In this document: positions 42,598 through 52,039 of the stretch, piece after piece
Layout: each line of letters opens with the position of its first letter
Position numbering within the stretch: the stretch's first letter is position 1
Assembly (NCBI GenBank): GCA_022705325.1
Contig: JAKJER010000006.1
Span: 105,097 to 169,096 of the forward strand
DNA: 64,000 bases
Origin: Planctomycetota bacterium
Lineage (GTDB): Bacteria; Planctomycetota; Phycisphaerae; SM23-33
Direction: 5' to 3'
Notes under the pieces: model-generated
The model's input: the letters and a program-made list of their open reading frames with translations, nothing else
What the model was told of the DNA's origin: nothing
Database searches by the model: none
Translations under genes and position numbers: made by a program

Positions 42598-43137
42598 TTA
42601 CTCAGCCTGCTGGTCGGCTGGACTCTCTCCGGCGGCTTCCTCCGCGTCAGCGGCGGGGGCGCCGGCCTCGGCGGCGGAGATCTTCTTGGCGGCCCGGCGG
42701 CGCCGGCGCGACTGCGCGGGCGAGGCGGGGGCGGCGGCCTTGGACTCCTCGACGAGTTGGAGGATGACCTGGACCCCGCCGTCGCCGATGCGTCGATCGC
42801 TCAGGCGGATGATGCGGGTGTAGCCTCCCGGCCGGTCGGCGTACTTGGGGGCGACGTCGCTGAAGAGCTTCTGGATGACGCTCTGGTCCTCCAGCTTCCC
42901 TTCGTTGTCGACCATGTCCCGGTCGCGCAGGAGGCTGATGACCTGACGTCGGGCGGCCAGGGTGTTGCGGCGGGCGATGGTGATGAGCCGCTCGACGAAC
43001 GGGCGGAGCTCCTTGGCCTTGGCCTCGGTGGTCTTGATGGCGCCGTGCTGGAACAGCGAGGCGGCCTGGTTCCGCCGCAGGGCCCGCCGGTGGGCGGTAT
43101 TGCGGCTCAACTGCTTACCGGACATTCGATGACGCAT
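42598..43137 (-). CDS. rplQ: Ribosomal protein L17
   Basis: A 179-residue protein beginning MRHRMSGKQLSRNTAHRRAL, the L17 signature, and RRQVISLLRDRDMV. Core L17 ends near residue 125 (GDGGVQVILQLVEESK). The last 50 residues are an Ala/Arg/Glu-rich tail absent from typical 120-130 residue homologs. L17 is a large-subunit protein near the exit tunnel. It is the last gene of the minus-strand block, after rpoA. Confidence 0.96.
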   Translation of the reverse strand: MRHRMSGKQLSRNTAHRRALRRNQAASLFQHGAIKTTEAKAKELRPFVERLITIARRNTLAARRQVISLLRDRDMVDNEGKLEDQSVIQKLFSDVAPKYADRPGGYTRIIRLSDRRIGDGGVQVILQLVEESKAAAPASPAQSRRRRRAAKKISAAEAGAPAADAEEAAGESPADQQAE

Positions 43138-43173
43138 GGGGACGACCTTTAGGTTGTTTGGCTGCGGGTTAAG

Positions 43174-44196
43174 CTATTCCTCGCCGCCGGAAGGATTCTC
43201 GGCCTCGGGGGGCAGGGGCACGTTCATGTTGAGCGTCAGGCCCAGGTCCTGGAGCTTGCGCTTGACCTCGCGGAGCGAGGTCTTGCCGAAGCTGCGGATC
43301 TTCAGCAGGTCCGCCTCGGTCATGTTGGCCAGTTGGCCGACGCTCTCGATCTTGGCGGCCTCCAGGCAGTTGTTGGATCGCACGGACAGTTCCAACTCGT
43401 GCACGCTCATGGAGAGCTTTCGCTGGAGTTCGCTGTCGATCTGCTGGGCGGCCTCGACCGGCTTGGACTCGATGATCTGCTCGCCCACCTCGAAATACTG
43501 CACGAAGGGGTTGAGGTGCTTGCGGAGGATCTTGCCCGCCTCGACCATGGCCATCTCGGGGGTGATGGTTCCGTTGGTCCAGATCTCCATGATGAGCCGG
43601 TCGTAGTTGGTCTTCTGCCCGACGCGGGTGTCCTCGGTGCGGTACCGCACGCGGGTGACCGGGGAGAAGGACGCGTCGACGAAGATGCGTCCGAATTCCT
43701 GGTCGGCGTCGGGGTCGATCATTTCCTCGGCGGGTACGTATCCCCGCCCGGTCTGAACGACCATTTCCATGTCGAAGGGGACGTTGTCGGTCAGGGTGGC
43801 CAGCACGAGGTCGCCGTTGACGATCTCGATGGCCGCCCCGCACTCGATCATCGACGCCTTGACCGGGCCCTTGACTTCGCTGTGGACCCGCAGGGCGCGC
43901 GTGCCCTCGGCATGGCTCTTGACGATCAGGGTTTTGACGTTGAGGATGATGTCCGTCACGTCCTCCATCACGCCGTTCAGCGAGGTGAACTCGTGATCGG
44001 CGCCGGTGATCTTGATGCTGGTGACCGCCGCGCCTTCGAGGCTGCTGAGGAGGATTCGGCGCAGGGCGTTGCCGACCGTGGTCCCAAAGCCGCGCTCGAA
44101 CGGTTCGATGGTGAACCGTCCGTAAGTCGGGGTCGAGACGTCCTGGTCGTTCACCACCCGCGTGGGCAATTCCAAGCCGCGCCACCTAGTTCGCAT
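43174..44196 (-). CDS. rpoA: RNA polymerase alpha subunit
   Basis: A 340-residue protein. The N-terminal assembly domain has TIEPFERGFGTTVGNALRRI and LLSSLEGAAVTSIKI, and the C-terminal domain has LELSVRSNNCLEAAKIESVG, LLKIRSFGKTSLREVKRKLQ and DLGL, the helix-hairpin-helix that touches UP elements and activators. Length and order are normal. Its place between rpsD and rplQ is the classic alpha-operon position. Confidence 0.98.
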   Translation of the reverse strand: MRTRWRGLELPTRVVNDQDVSTPTYGRFTIEPFERGFGTTVGNALRRILLSSLEGAAVTSIKITGADHEFTSLNGVMEDVTDIILNVKTLIVKSHAEGTRALRVHSEVKGPVKASMIECGAAIEIVNGDLVLATLTDNVPFDMEMVVQTGRGYVPAEEMIDPDADQEFGRIFVDASFSPVTRVRYRTEDTRVGQKTNYDRLIMEIWTNGTITPEMAMVEAGKILRKHLNPFVQYFEVGEQIIESKPVEAAQQIDSELQRKLSMSVHELELSVRSNNCLEAAKIESVGQLANMTEADLLKIRSFGKTSLREVKRKLQDLGLTLNMNVPLPPEAENPSGGEE

Positions 44197-44260
44197 TACC
44201 TTGCCTCCGTCCTTTCGGATCGAAAAAGGTCTTCTGTTCCGGGCCGCTCGTACGGTGGCC

Positions 44261-44893
44261 TTACTGGCTGCACAGCTCGACGATGAGCTGCTCTTCCACA
44301 GGGATCGTCACGTCATCGCGCGTGGGCATGGCGATGACCTGGGCTTCCAGCTTGGACATGTCCAACTGGAGCCAATTCTGCAGGTGGGGCTCGCCGAGCT
44401 CTTCCAGGCAGGCCCGCACTCGCTTCTGCGACTTTTCGGCGGGCTTGATGGTGAGCTTGTCGCCCACGCGGACCATGTAGCTGCCCACGCTGACCGGACG
44501 GGCGTTGACGTACACGTGCCCGTGCGAGATCAACTGCCTGGCCGAGGCCCGCGAGGGGGCGAAGCCCAGCTTGTGGACCACGTTGTCCAGTCGGCGCTCC
44601 AGCAGGCCCAACAGGGCCGCGCCGGTGTTGCCCTTCTGTCGCTCGGCCTGGCGGAAGTACTTCATGAACTGCTTCTCGTAGATGCCGTAGAAGCGCTTGA
44701 CCTTCTGCTTCTCGCGCAAGCGGAGCCGGTATTCGCTGCCCCGCCCGCGGCGCCAGTTGTGCTGGCCCGGCGGGAAGTTGCGCCACTGGCGCTGGATGGG
44801 GCACTTGGCCGTTTCACACCGGGCGCCCTTGAGCATCAGCATGATGCCCTCGCGCCGACACAGCCTGCAAACGGGTCCTGTATAACGTCCCAT
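44261..44893 (-). CDS. rpsD: Ribosomal protein S4
   Basis: A 210-residue protein. It has the zinc-binding form: VCRLCRREG and ARCETAKC supply four cysteines near residues 9-31. LREKQKVKRFYGIYEKQFMK and the S4 RNA-binding domain LERRLDNVVHKLGFAPSRAS with ARQLISHGHVYVNARPVSVG are canonical. S4 nucleates small-subunit assembly and in many bacteria represses the alpha operon; no such operator was identified here. Confidence 0.98.
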   Translation of the reverse strand: MGRYTGPVCRLCRREGIMLMLKGARCETAKCPIQRQWRNFPPGQHNWRRGRGSEYRLRLREKQKVKRFYGIYEKQFMKYFRQAERQKGNTGAALLGLLERRLDNVVHKLGFAPSRASARQLISHGHVYVNARPVSVGSYMVRVGDKLTIKPAEKSQKRVRACLEELGEPHLQNWLQLDMSKLEAQVIAMPTRDDVTIPVEEQLIVELCSQ

Positions 44894-44926
44894 GTCTATC
44901 TCTGCTCCTGTGAGGGTTGCTCGTGG

Positions 44927-45301
44927 CTAGACGCGCCGCTTCTTGCGCGGACGGCACCCGTTGTGGGGAATGGGCGTGACGTCCTCGATGGAGACGATCT
45001 TGAGCCCGGCCGCCTGAAGCGCGGTGACGGCCGACTCCCGCCCGCTGCCGGGGCCCTTGACGAGGACCTCGACCTCGTTGACGCCCATCTTGCGGGCCTT
45101 CTGCGCCGCCGACTGGGCGGCCCGCTGGGCGGCGAACGGGGTGCTCTTGCGCGAGCCCTTGAACCCGATGGTCCCGCCGGACTCGGTGCACAACGTCTCG
45201 CCGTTGGGGTCGGTGATGGTCACCAGCGTGTTGTTGAACGTCGCCTTGACGTGCACGATGCCTTTGGCGATGTTCCGCTTGACTTTCTTGCTCTTGGCCA
45301 T
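44927..45301 (-). CDS. rpsK: Ribosomal protein S11
   Basis: A 124-residue protein with [59 protein letters not shown] and the closing [14 protein letters not shown], all canonical for S11 of the 30S platform. It follows rpsM with three bases between the stop codon and the next start. Confidence 0.98.
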   Translation of the reverse strand: MAKSKKVKRNIAKGIVHVKATFNNTLVTITDPNGETLCTESGGTIGFKGSRKSTPFAAQRAAQSAAQKARKMGVNEVEVLVKGPGSGRESAVTALQAAGLKIVSIEDVTPIPHNGCRPRKKRRV

Positions 45302-45304
45302 GAC

Positions 45305-45688
45305 TTAGCGCATCTCCTTGACCGACTTCTTCCCGGCGACGGTCTTGCGGGGCCCCTTGCGGGTGCGGGCGTTGGTCTTGGTCCGCTGCCCGCGGACGGG
45401 CAGCCCTCGCCGATGGCGCAGCCCGCGATAGGACCCGATGTCCTTGAGGCGGGCGACGTTTTGCTGCACCTGACGCCGCAACTGGCCCTCGATCACGTAC
45501 TCGCTGTCCAGGATCGACGTGATCTTCGACAACTGGTCTTCCGTCAGTTCCTTGGAACGGGCCTGGGGGTCCAAGCCCGCCTTCTCACAGATGTCCTTGG
45601 CGATCTTGGCGCCCACGCCGTGGATGTACTGGAGGGCGACGACGGTGATCTTCTCGCCCGGAATGTCCACACCTGCCAAACGAGGCAT
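45305..45688 (-). CDS. rpsM: Ribosomal protein S13
   Basis: A 127-residue protein starting [20 protein letters not shown] and [20 protein letters not shown], with [20 protein letters not shown] and [15 protein letters not shown] at the end. It is a head protein of the 30S subunit that contacts the P-site tRNA and the B1 bridges. Length and sequence are ordinary. Confidence 0.98.
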   Translation of the reverse strand: MPRLAGVDIPGEKITVVALQYIHGVGAKIAKDICEKAGLDPQARSKELTEDQLSKITSILDSEYVIEGQLRRQVQQNVARLKDIGSYRGLRHRRGLPVRGQRTKTNARTRKGPRKTVAGKKSVKEMR

Positions 45689-45710
45689 TCACGATCTCCT
45701 TGCGCCGACC

Positions 45711-45824
45711 TCAGCCCTGGCGCTGCTTATGCTTGGGGTTCGTGCAAATCACCCGCACCACGCCTTTGCGGCGGATGACCTTGCAGTTTTCACACATCCT
45801 CTTGACCGAACTTCGCACCTTCAT
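45711..45824 (-). CDS. rpmJ: Ribosomal protein L36
   Basis: A 37-residue protein too short for most gene tables: [20 protein letters not shown] followed by [17 protein letters not shown]. The zinc ribbon ligands Cys11, Cys14, Cys27 and His32 are all present, so this is the zinc-binding form. It lies between map and rpsM. Confidence 0.96.
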   Translation of the reverse strand: MKVRSSVKRMCENCKVIRRKGVVRVICTNPKHKQRQG

Positions 45825-45855
45825 GTCTGCACCTTCTCTGTCTTGCGGGCTGACT

Positions 45856-46635
45856 TCACTCCGCGTCCGTCAGCACCCGCACCCCGCCGGCCGTAATCGC
45901 CAGCGTGTGCTCGAAGTGGGCCGACGGCAAGTGGTCCGACGTCACCACCGTCCACCCGTCACCTGTCACTCGAACCGCCTCTCGGCCCAGGTTGACCATG
46001 GGTTCCACGGCCAGTACCAGGCCCTCCCGCAGGAGGATGTCCCGCCGCACCAACTCCGGCGAGACGAAATTCGGGACCTTCGGGTCCTCGTGCATGCTCG
46101 CGCCGATCCCGTGCCCGACGAACTCCCGCACCACCGAGAAGCCCTCGCCCTCGATGTACTCCTGCATCGTCGAGGCCACCGTGGACCACTTCTCGCCCGG
46201 GCGGCACATCCGCACGACCAGTTCCAGGGCGTTGCGGGTGACGGCCACCAGGTGGCGCACCTTCTCGCCGACCGGCTCGACCGCGAACGTCTCGGCCGCG
46301 TCGCCGCACCAGCCCTGGTAGCGGACGCCGAAGTCGATGCTCACGATGTCGCCTTCGCGAATCCGCCGCCGCGAGGGGATGCCGTGCACCACTTCCTCGT
46401 TCAGCGAGGCACAGATGCTGCCCGGGAACGGCCCGGCCCGTCCCCGCCCGGGCACGCCCTTGAACAGGCACTGCGCCCCGGCGGCCAGGCACATCCGCTC
46501 GGCCTCGGCGTCCAGCTCTTGCGTTGTCACGCCCGGGGCGATCATCTCGCCCAGGCGGTTGAGGACCTTTCGAACGATCCGCCCGGCCTGGTGCATCTTC
46601 TCGATCTGCTCGGGTGTCTTGTACTGGATCGCCAC
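45856..46635 (-). CDS. map: Methionine aminopeptidase, type I
   Basis: A 259-residue protein of type Ia, with no N-terminal extension. The metal ligands are visible in [20 protein letters not shown] (two Asp), [19 protein letters not shown] (His), VLAVEPMVN (Glu) and [10 protein letters not shown] (Glu). It removes initiator methionine from new proteins. Its position behind adk and before rpmJ is standard, apart from the missing infA. Confidence 0.98.
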   Translation of the reverse strand: MAIQYKTPEQIEKMHQAGRIVRKVLNRLGEMIAPGVTTQELDAEAERMCLAAGAQCLFKGVPGRGRAGPFPGSICASLNEEVVHGIPSRRRIREGDIVSIDFGVRYQGWCGDAAETFAVEPVGEKVRHLVAVTRNALELVVRMCRPGEKWSTVASTMQEYIEGEGFSVVREFVGHGIGASMHEDPKVPNFVSPELVRRDILLREGLVLAVEPMVNLGREAVRVTGDGWTVVTSDHLPSAHFEHTLAITAGGVRVLTDAE

Positions 46636-46648
46636 GATTGGCCCGCGG

Positions 46649-47314
46649 TCACATTTCCGTCTTCAGTTGCTCCAGGCCCTGCACCAGGTCCGCCGTCACG
46701 TTGTCCGGCGGTTGGGTGCCGTTCACGAACAGCGTCTGAACGTTGGGTCGGCCGCGATAGTACGCGATCACCGGCTCGGTCTGGAGGTTGTAGGCCGCCA
46801 GGCGCTGGCGGATGACCCCTTCGGTGTCGTCCGCGCGCTGAACCAGTTGGACGTTGCACTTGTCGCAAAGATTGTCGTTCTGCGGGCGCAGGTACTTCAC
46901 GTGGTAGACCTTGCCGCAGTCGGAGCAGCTTCGCCGCCCGGTGATGCGCTCGACGATCTCGTCCTCGTCGGCGGTGATCACGACCACGCCGTCCAGGCTC
47001 TTGCCGGCCTGGTCGAGTTGGGCGTCCAGGGCCTCGGCCTGGGCGACGGTGCGGGGGAAGCCGTCCAGCAGGAGCCCGGCGGGCGAATCGCAGGAGGTGA
47101 TGGCCTTGGCCATGATCTCGACCACGATCTCGTCCGGAACGAGCTGCCCGGCGTTCATGTACTCGGCGAGCTTCTGTCCCAGGGCCGATCCGCCGGCCTT
47201 CTCCGCGCGGAAGATGTCGCCGCTGGAGAGGTGGGCCATGCCGAACTTGTCCACCAGCCGCTTGGCCTGGGTGCCCTTGCCGGCTCCGGGGGGTCCCATC
47301 AGAATGATCCTCAT
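46649..47314 (-). CDS. adk: Adenylate kinase, zinc-lid long form
   Basis: A 221-residue protein. The P-loop MGPPGAGKGTQAKRL, LSSGDIFR, LLLDGFPRTVAQAEAL and the lid GRRSCSDCGKVYHVK with CDKC show a long-form adenylate kinase with a four-cysteine zinc site. It interconverts ATP, AMP and ADP. The start overlaps the secY stop as ATGA. Confidence 0.98.
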   Translation of the reverse strand: MRIILMGPPGAGKGTQAKRLVDKFGMAHLSSGDIFRAEKAGGSALGQKLAEYMNAGQLVPDEIVVEIMAKAITSCDSPAGLLLDGFPRTVAQAEALDAQLDQAGKSLDGVVVITADEDEIVERITGRRSCSDCGKVYHVKYLRPQNDNLCDKCNVQLVQRADDTEGVIRQRLAAYNLQTEPVIAYYRGRPNVQTLFVNGTQPPDNVTADLVQGLEQLKTEM

Positions 47315-48873
47315 GCGTAGGCTCCCTTGATTCGGGTGCTGCCGCCGAGGAACCCGCCGTAGTTGCGCATCACCAGGTTCGCTTCGATCCGCTGCACCAG
47401 GTCCAGCGTCACGCTGACCATAATCAGCAGGCCCGTGCCGCCCAGGAACGCGGAGATGTTGAACGGAATGCCCAGCCAGGCGCTGACCACCATCGGGATC
47501 ACCGCGATCACCGACAGGAAACCCGCGCCGCAGTAGGTGATCCGCTCCATCACGCGCTCGAGGTACTCCGCCGTACGCTTGCCCGGGCGAAGCCCCGGAA
47601 TGAACGTGCCGTAGTCCCGCAACTGCTCGGCCATCTCCTTCGGGCGGAACTGGACGGTCGTCCAGAAGTACGCGAAGAAGTAGATCAGGCCGACGTAGCA
47701 GACGATGTACGTGTAGCTCTCGCGGCTGAAGGCGCTGTTGAGGATGCGGAAGAAGTCGCTGTTGGGGAAGACGGACCGGGAGAGGTAGCCGAACAGGACG
47801 CCCGGGAAGATCATCAGGGAGGAGGCGAAGATGATGGGCATCACGCCGCCGTGGTTGACGCGGAGCGGCAGATACTGGCGCTGCCCGCCATAGACGCGCC
47901 GCCCGCGGGTGTGCTTGGCCTGCTGGATCGGGATGCGCCGCTGGCCCTGGGTGATCAGGATGGAGCCGGCGACCACGAACAGGAAGGACGCGATCAGGAA
48001 GACGATCTTGTCCAGGCCGATGGCGGTGGTGGAGCCCAGGCCGCCCAGGCTGAGGTCGGCGTTCTGGGCCAGGCCGCGGATGGCCCAGGGCAACCGGTCG
48101 ACGATGCCGGCCATGATGATCAGACTGATGCCGTTGCCGATGCCGTAGGCGTCGATCTGCTCGCCCAGCCACATGAGGAACATGGTCCCGGCGGTGAGTC
48201 CGATCACGCCGGTGACGAAGGTCAGCACGTCGCCCTGGTACTTGGCGTAGAGCAGGTTCTGGCTGTTCATCAGCTTCATCCAGAAGATGGCCTGCACCAG
48301 GCAGAGGAAGACGGTTCCGTAGCGGGTGTATTCCTGAATCTTGCGCTGCCCGGCGGGGCCTTCCTTCTGGAGTTTCTGGAGGGCGGGCCAGACGGTGACC
48401 AGGAGCTGGAGGATGATGGAGGCCGAGATGTAGGGCATGATCCCCAGCCCGAACAGCGTGGACTGCTGGAGGTTTCCGCCGGTGAACATCCCGAAGTACT
48501 CGAGAGCCTGTCCGAAGGTCCCGGTGGCCTGCCCGCTCATGAACTTGCTGATCTCGGCCTGGTTCAGGCCGGGCAGGGGCACGTGATAGCCGATGCGGTA
48601 GATGCACAACAGGGCCAGCGTGAAGGCGATCTTGCCGATCAGTTCCGGAATGGAGAAGATGTTCTCCAGGTTGGTGCGGATGGCGGACTCCGCCCAGAGC
48701 GACCAGTAGTAGATGCCCGCGATGACGAGGGCACCGACGATCTTGAGGATGGGCTCGACCAGGTCGGCCGTCTTGGCGCCCGACAACAAGGTCGTCAACC
48801 CGTCGCCCAGCATCCACAGGGCCACGGCACCCAGGATTACGCCTACCACCAATCGGAAAGTCCGGAAGACCAT
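47311..48873 (-). CDS. secY: Protein translocase channel SecY with N-terminal extension
   Basis: A 520-residue protein, longer than the usual 430-450. The canonical start region (LENIFSIPELIGKIAFTLAL) begins only at about residue 69. Before it are two extra hydrophobic helices, residues about 6-25 and 43-61. The core is normal: PLPGLNQAEISKFMSGQATG, GIMPYISASIILQLL, ARFGT-like cytoplasmic loops and LDLVQRIEANLVMRNYGGFL at the end. No later ATG would give a canonical start, and AAGGA lies before the first ATG, so the extension is likely real. SecY forms the membrane channel for exported proteins. Confidence 0.95.
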   Translation of the reverse strand: MVFRTFRLVVGVILGAVALWMLGDGLTTLLSGAKTADLVEPILKIVGALVIAGIYYWSLWAESAIRTNLENIFSIPELIGKIAFTLALLCIYRIGYHVPLPGLNQAEISKFMSGQATGTFGQALEYFGMFTGGNLQQSTLFGLGIMPYISASIILQLLVTVWPALQKLQKEGPAGQRKIQEYTRYGTVFLCLVQAIFWMKLMNSQNLLYAKYQGDVLTFVTGVIGLTAGTMFLMWLGEQIDAYGIGNGISLIIMAGIVDRLPWAIRGLAQNADLSLGGLGSTTAIGLDKIVFLIASFLFVVAGSILITQGQRRIPIQQAKHTRGRRVYGGQRQYLPLRVNHGGVMPIIFASSLMIFPGVLFGYLSRSVFPNSDFFRILNSAFSRESYTYIVCYVGLIYFFAYFWTTVQFRPKEMAEQLRDYGTFIPGLRPGKRTAEYLERVMERITYCGAGFLSVIAVIPMVVSAWLGIPFNISAFLGGTGLLIMVSVTLDLVQRIEANLVMRNYGGFLGGSTRIKGAYA

Positions 48874-48896
48874 TTCGTGGGTTTCCTTCTGGTTCC

Positions 48897-49346
48897 CTAC
48901 GCCTGGACCTCTTCGACCGAACCGCCGCAGCCGGCGATTTTGTCTTTAGCCGAGGCGGAGAACTTATGGGCCACTACCGTAAGCTTCTTGGACAGTTCAC
49001 CGTTGCCCAGGACCTTGACGGGAACCTGGACGTTGTCGATAAGGCCGGCCTGGACGAGGGCCTGCGGATCCACGCGGGCGCCGTCGTCGAAGTCCTTCAG
49101 GTCGGACACGTTGACGATCTGGTAGGAGGTGCGGAACCCGGCGTTGGAGAAGCCGCGCTTGGGGGCGCGTGCGAGGATGGGGTTCTGCCCGCCCTCGTAG
49201 CCGAAACGTTGCTTGGCGCCGCTGCGGGCGTACATGCCCTTGGTGCCGCGTCCGCTGGTCTTGCCATGTCCGCTGCCGATGCCTCGCCCCACGCGCTTGC
49301 GCCGCGGGTGTTTGCCGGCCAGTTCCAGGATCTCATCCAACTTCAT
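48897..49346 (-). CDS. rplO: Ribosomal protein L15
   Basis: A 149-residue protein with GKHPRRKRVGRGIGSGHGKT, SGRGTKGMYARSGAKQRFGY and EGGQNPILARAPKRGFSN, the basic L15 N-terminus, then a compact C-terminal domain ending in KITVV-like HKFSASAKDKI. Its ATG overlaps the rpsE stop. Usually rpmD (L30) lies between these two genes; it is absent. Confidence 0.97.
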   Translation of the reverse strand: MKLDEILELAGKHPRRKRVGRGIGSGHGKTSGRGTKGMYARSGAKQRFGYEGGQNPILARAPKRGFSNAGFRTSYQIVNVSDLKDFDDGARVDPQALVQAGLIDNVQVPVKVLGNGELSKKLTVVAHKFSASAKDKIAGCGGSVEEVQA

Positions 49347-49855
49347 TGCAGTTCCACTCCTCGCAGGGCCTTGACGGTGTCGGCCTGCCGCAGTTTGCGG
49401 AGGGCGTCGAGTCCGGCCTTGAGCAGGTTCTTGGGAGAGGTCGAGCCGTACGCCTTGGTCAGCACGTCGTGGATGCCGGCCAGCTCCAGCAGGGGTCGGA
49501 GCTTCTTCCCGGCAATGACGCCGGTGCCCTCGCTGGCGGGGATCAGCACCACCTTGGACGCGCCGCAGCGTCCCAGGACCCGGTGGGGAATCGTGTTGCC
49601 CCGCAGGCTGACGTGGTGGAGGTCCTTCTTGGCCTCGGCGATGCCCTTGTCGACGGCCTGGGGCACTTCATTGGCCTTGCCGTAGCCGATGCCGATGGTC
49701 CCGTGGCGGTCTCCCAGGACGACCAGGGCCCCGAAGCTGAAACGGCGCCCGCCCTTGACGACCTTGGAGCAGCGGTACACCTGCACGACGTTTTCCTCGA
49801 AGGACTTCTCGCCGTCGTAGCTGTCGGATGCGGCAGTGGATCGTTGAAACGTCAC
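49343..49855 (-). CDS. rpsE: Ribosomal protein S5
   Basis: A 170-residue protein. VVQVYRCSKVVKGGRRFSFG and ALVVLGDRHGTIGIGYGKAN are the double-stranded-RNA-binding S5 domain, and LLELAGIHDVLTKAYGSTSP the C-terminal domain. It is a fidelity protein at the mRNA entry of the small subunit. The stop overlaps the start of rplO. Confidence 0.98.
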   Translation of the reverse strand: MTFQRSTAASDSYDGEKSFEENVVQVYRCSKVVKGGRRFSFGALVVLGDRHGTIGIGYGKANEVPQAVDKGIAEAKKDLHHVSLRGNTIPHRVLGRCGASKVVLIPASEGTGVIAGKKLRPLLELAGIHDVLTKAYGSTSPKNLLKAGLDALRKLRQADTVKALRGVELQ

Positions 49856-49870
49856 AGTAAGCTCCTGTCC

Positions 49871-50242
49871 TTAGAACTCCAGGCCGGCCTTGCGAGCGGC
49901 GTCGGCGAGTTCGCGAATGCGACCGTGGTAGGGATACCCGTTGCGGTCGAAGACGACCTTCTTGATGCCTCGCTCGACGGCCTTGGAGGCCAGCGACTGC
50001 CCCACGGCGGCTGCGGCAGCCTTGTTGCCGCCGCCCTTGGGCAGGGCCTCCGAGGCAGCCTGATCCGTGGAAGAGGCGGCCACCAGGGTGTGCCCGGCCT
50101 GGTCGTCGATGATCTGGGCGTAGATGTTCTTGTGGCTGCGGAACACGGTCAGCCGGGGTCGCTCGGACGTTCCGGTGATGTTCCGCCGGACCCGGCGTTT
50201 TCGCCGCTGACGTTGCAGGATTTTCTTCTCGATCGGCTTCAT
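49871..50242 (-). CDS. rplR: Ribosomal protein L18
   Basis: A 123-residue protein with [40 protein letters not shown] and [20 protein letters not shown] and the closing KAGLEF. L18 binds 5S rRNA in the central protuberance. Spacing to rplF and rpsE is short and the length is ordinary. Confidence 0.97.
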   Translation of the reverse strand: MKPIEKKILQRQRRKRRVRRNITGTSERPRLTVFRSHKNIYAQIIDDQAGHTLVAASSTDQAASEALPKGGGNKAAAAAVGQSLASKAVERGIKKVVFDRNGYPYHGRIRELADAARKAGLEF

Positions 50243-50277
50243 AGGTTTGCCTCAACCTTGATGGATAAACGGTGCGA

Positions 50278-50856
50278 TTAGCCGCCGGCTCCGGCGAAGG
50301 CCTTGCCGACCTTGCGTCGGACGTGCTCGCCGGCGTAGCGGACGCCCTTGCCCTTGTAGGGCTCGGGCTTGCGGACCTTACGGACGCGGGCGGCCAGCTC
50401 GCCCACCATCTGCTTGTCCGCGCCGCTGATGGTGAAGCGAGCGGGCTCGCTGTCGCCACGGGCCTGGGCGGTCTTGACCTCGATCTTCAGCCCGGCGGGC
50501 ACGTCGAAGACGACGGGGTGGCTCAGCCCGCAGGTCAACGTGAACTTGTTACCCTGGAGGGCCACGCCGTAGCCCACGCCGTAAACTTCCAGGCTCTTGC
50601 TGAAGCCCTTGGAGCAGCCCTCGATCATGTTCTGGATGAGGCTGCGGGTCAGGCCGTGCAGCGCCCGGCTTTGGCGGCTCTCGTCGTTGCGGGCGACGAT
50701 GATCTTCTTGCCCGCCTCATCCACCTGCACCGAGATCTCGCTGCGGTGGGTCCAGCTCAGTTTCCCGATGGGCCCCTCGACGCTGACGGTCAGGCCGTTG
50801 ACGGCGACCTTGATCTTGTCGGGGATGGCGATCGGCAGTTTTCCTATACGCGACAT
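50278..50856 (-). CDS. rplF: Ribosomal protein L6
   Basis: A 192-residue protein starting MSRIGKLPIAIPDKIKVAVN, with VSVEGPIGKLSWTHR, GLTRSLIQNMIEGCSKGF and the C-terminal repeat PEPYKGKGVRYAGEHVRRKV. It is slightly longer than the usual 177 residues. L6 lies near the sarcin-ricin loop and factor-binding site. Confidence 0.98.
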   Translation of the reverse strand: MSRIGKLPIAIPDKIKVAVNGLTVSVEGPIGKLSWTHRSEISVQVDEAGKKIIVARNDESRQSRALHGLTRSLIQNMIEGCSKGFSKSLEVYGVGYGVALQGNKFTLTCGLSHPVVFDVPAGLKIEVKTAQARGDSEPARFTISGADKQMVGELAARVRKVRKPEPYKGKGVRYAGEHVRRKVGKAFAGAGG

Positions 50857-50874
50857 TGGGCAATCACCCTCGTG

Positions 50875-51273
50875 TTAGCTGACGGTACACAGGACTTCGC
50901 CGCCGACTTTCTTCTCGCGGCACTGGCGGTCGCTCAGGACGCCGGAGGAGGTGGAGACCACCGAGATCCCCAGCCCGTCCAGCGGGCGGGGCAGCTCGTC
51001 GCTGCCGCGGTAGACCCGCATGCCCGGCTTGCTGACGCGCTGGATGCTGGTAATGACATCCTGGCCCTGGCTGCCGTACTTCAGGTAAATCCGCAGCAGG
51101 CCCTGCTTGCCGTCCTCAATCCGCTTGTAGTCGGCGATGTAGCCTTCTTCCTTCAGGACCCGGCAGATGCCTTCGCACGTCTTGGACGCCTTGGCCGTCA
51201 CGATCTCGTGGCGGCTGCGCAGGGCATTGCGGACTCGGGTCAACATGTCGGCGATGGGGTCGGACAGACTCAT
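50875..51273 (-). CDS. rpsH: Ribosomal protein S8
   Basis: A 132-residue protein with SDPIADMLTRVRNALRSRHE, EGYIADYKRI, SKPGMRVYRGSDELPRPLDG and LGISVVSTSSGVLSDRQCRE with a normal closing GGEVLCTVS. It binds the central domain of 16S rRNA. In E. coli S8 represses the spc operon; I could not define the operator here. Confidence 0.98.
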   Translation of the reverse strand: MSLSDPIADMLTRVRNALRSRHEIVTAKASKTCEGICRVLKEEGYIADYKRIEDGKQGLLRIYLKYGSQGQDVITSIQRVSKPGMRVYRGSDELPRPLDGLGISVVSTSSGVLSDRQCREKKVGGEVLCTVS

Positions 51274-51283
51274 CTTCGTTCCT

Positions 51284-51469
51284 CTACCAACTGGCCTTCT
51301 TCAGACCCGGGATCTTTCCTTCGTGCGCCAACTGCCGCAGACAGATGCGGCAGACCTTGAACTTGCGATAGACGGCCCGCGGGCGGCCGCACAACTGGCA
51401 GCGCCGTGTCGTCCGGGAGCTGAACTTCGGCGTGCGTTTGGACTTCAATGCCTGTGCCTTCGTACTCAT
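51284..51469 (-). CDS. rpsN: Ribosomal protein S14, zinc-binding (type Z) form
   Basis: A 61-residue protein, the short zinc form. Cys24-x2-Cys27 ([10 protein letters not shown]) and Cys40-x2-Cys43 ([18 protein letters not shown]) make the zinc site, and LKKASW is the usual end. It lies between rplE and rpsH in the small-subunit head group. Confidence 0.98.
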   Translation of the reverse strand: MSTKAQALKSKRTPKFSSRTTRRCQLCGRPRAVYRKFKVCRICLRQLAHEGKIPGLKKASW

Positions 51470-51478
51470 CGTTGCGCC

Positions 51479-52024
51479 TTACTCCTTCCGGAAGGGCATG
51501 CCCAGCAGGTTGAGCAGTTCACGGGCTTCCTCGTCGGTCTTGGCCGAGGTCTGGACCGCGATGTTCATACCCTGGGTAAAGGTGACGCTGGCGGGGTCGA
51601 TCTCGGGGAACACCGATTGCTCGACCAAGCCCATGTTGTAGTTGCCGCGCCCGTCGAATCCCGAGGGGCTCAGCCCGCGGAAGTCCTTGACCCTGGGGAT
51701 GGCCAGGGCGATCAGGCGGTCGAGGAATTCGTACATCCGCACCCCGCGGAGGGTGACCTTCAGCCCGACCTTCATGCCCTCACGGAGCTTGAAGTTGCTG
51801 ATGGCCTTCCGGGCCAGGGTGACCACGGGACGCTGACCGGCGATCAGGGCCAGCTGCTTCTGGGCGGCTTCCAGCTTGGCCTGTTCCTGGTGGGCGTCGC
51901 CCATGCCCATGGAGATCACGACCTTCTCCAGGCGGGGGATGGCCATCGGGTTGCGGTACTTGAAGCGCTCGCTCAGGGCGGGCATCACGTCGTTCTTATA
52001 CTTTTCCAGCAGGCGTGCGACCAT
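51479..52024 (-). CDS. rplE: Ribosomal protein L5
   Basis: A 181-residue protein. ATG 52024 is preferred over a TTG nine bases upstream because AGGTTG is well placed before it and the sequence then starts MVARLLEKYKNDVMPAL like other L5. PRLEKVVISMGMGDAHQEQA, KLREGMKVGLKVTLRGVRMY and FPEIDPASVTFTQGMNIAVQ are canonical. L5 binds 5S rRNA and contacts the P-site tRNA. Confidence 0.97.
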   Translation of the reverse strand: MVARLLEKYKNDVMPALSERFKYRNPMAIPRLEKVVISMGMGDAHQEQAKLEAAQKQLALIAGQRPVVTLARKAISNFKLREGMKVGLKVTLRGVRMYEFLDRLIALAIPRVKDFRGLSPSGFDGRGNYNMGLVEQSVFPEIDPASVTFTQGMNIAVQTSAKTDEEARELLNLLGMPFRKE

Positions 52025-52039
52025 GGGAATCAACCTGTA

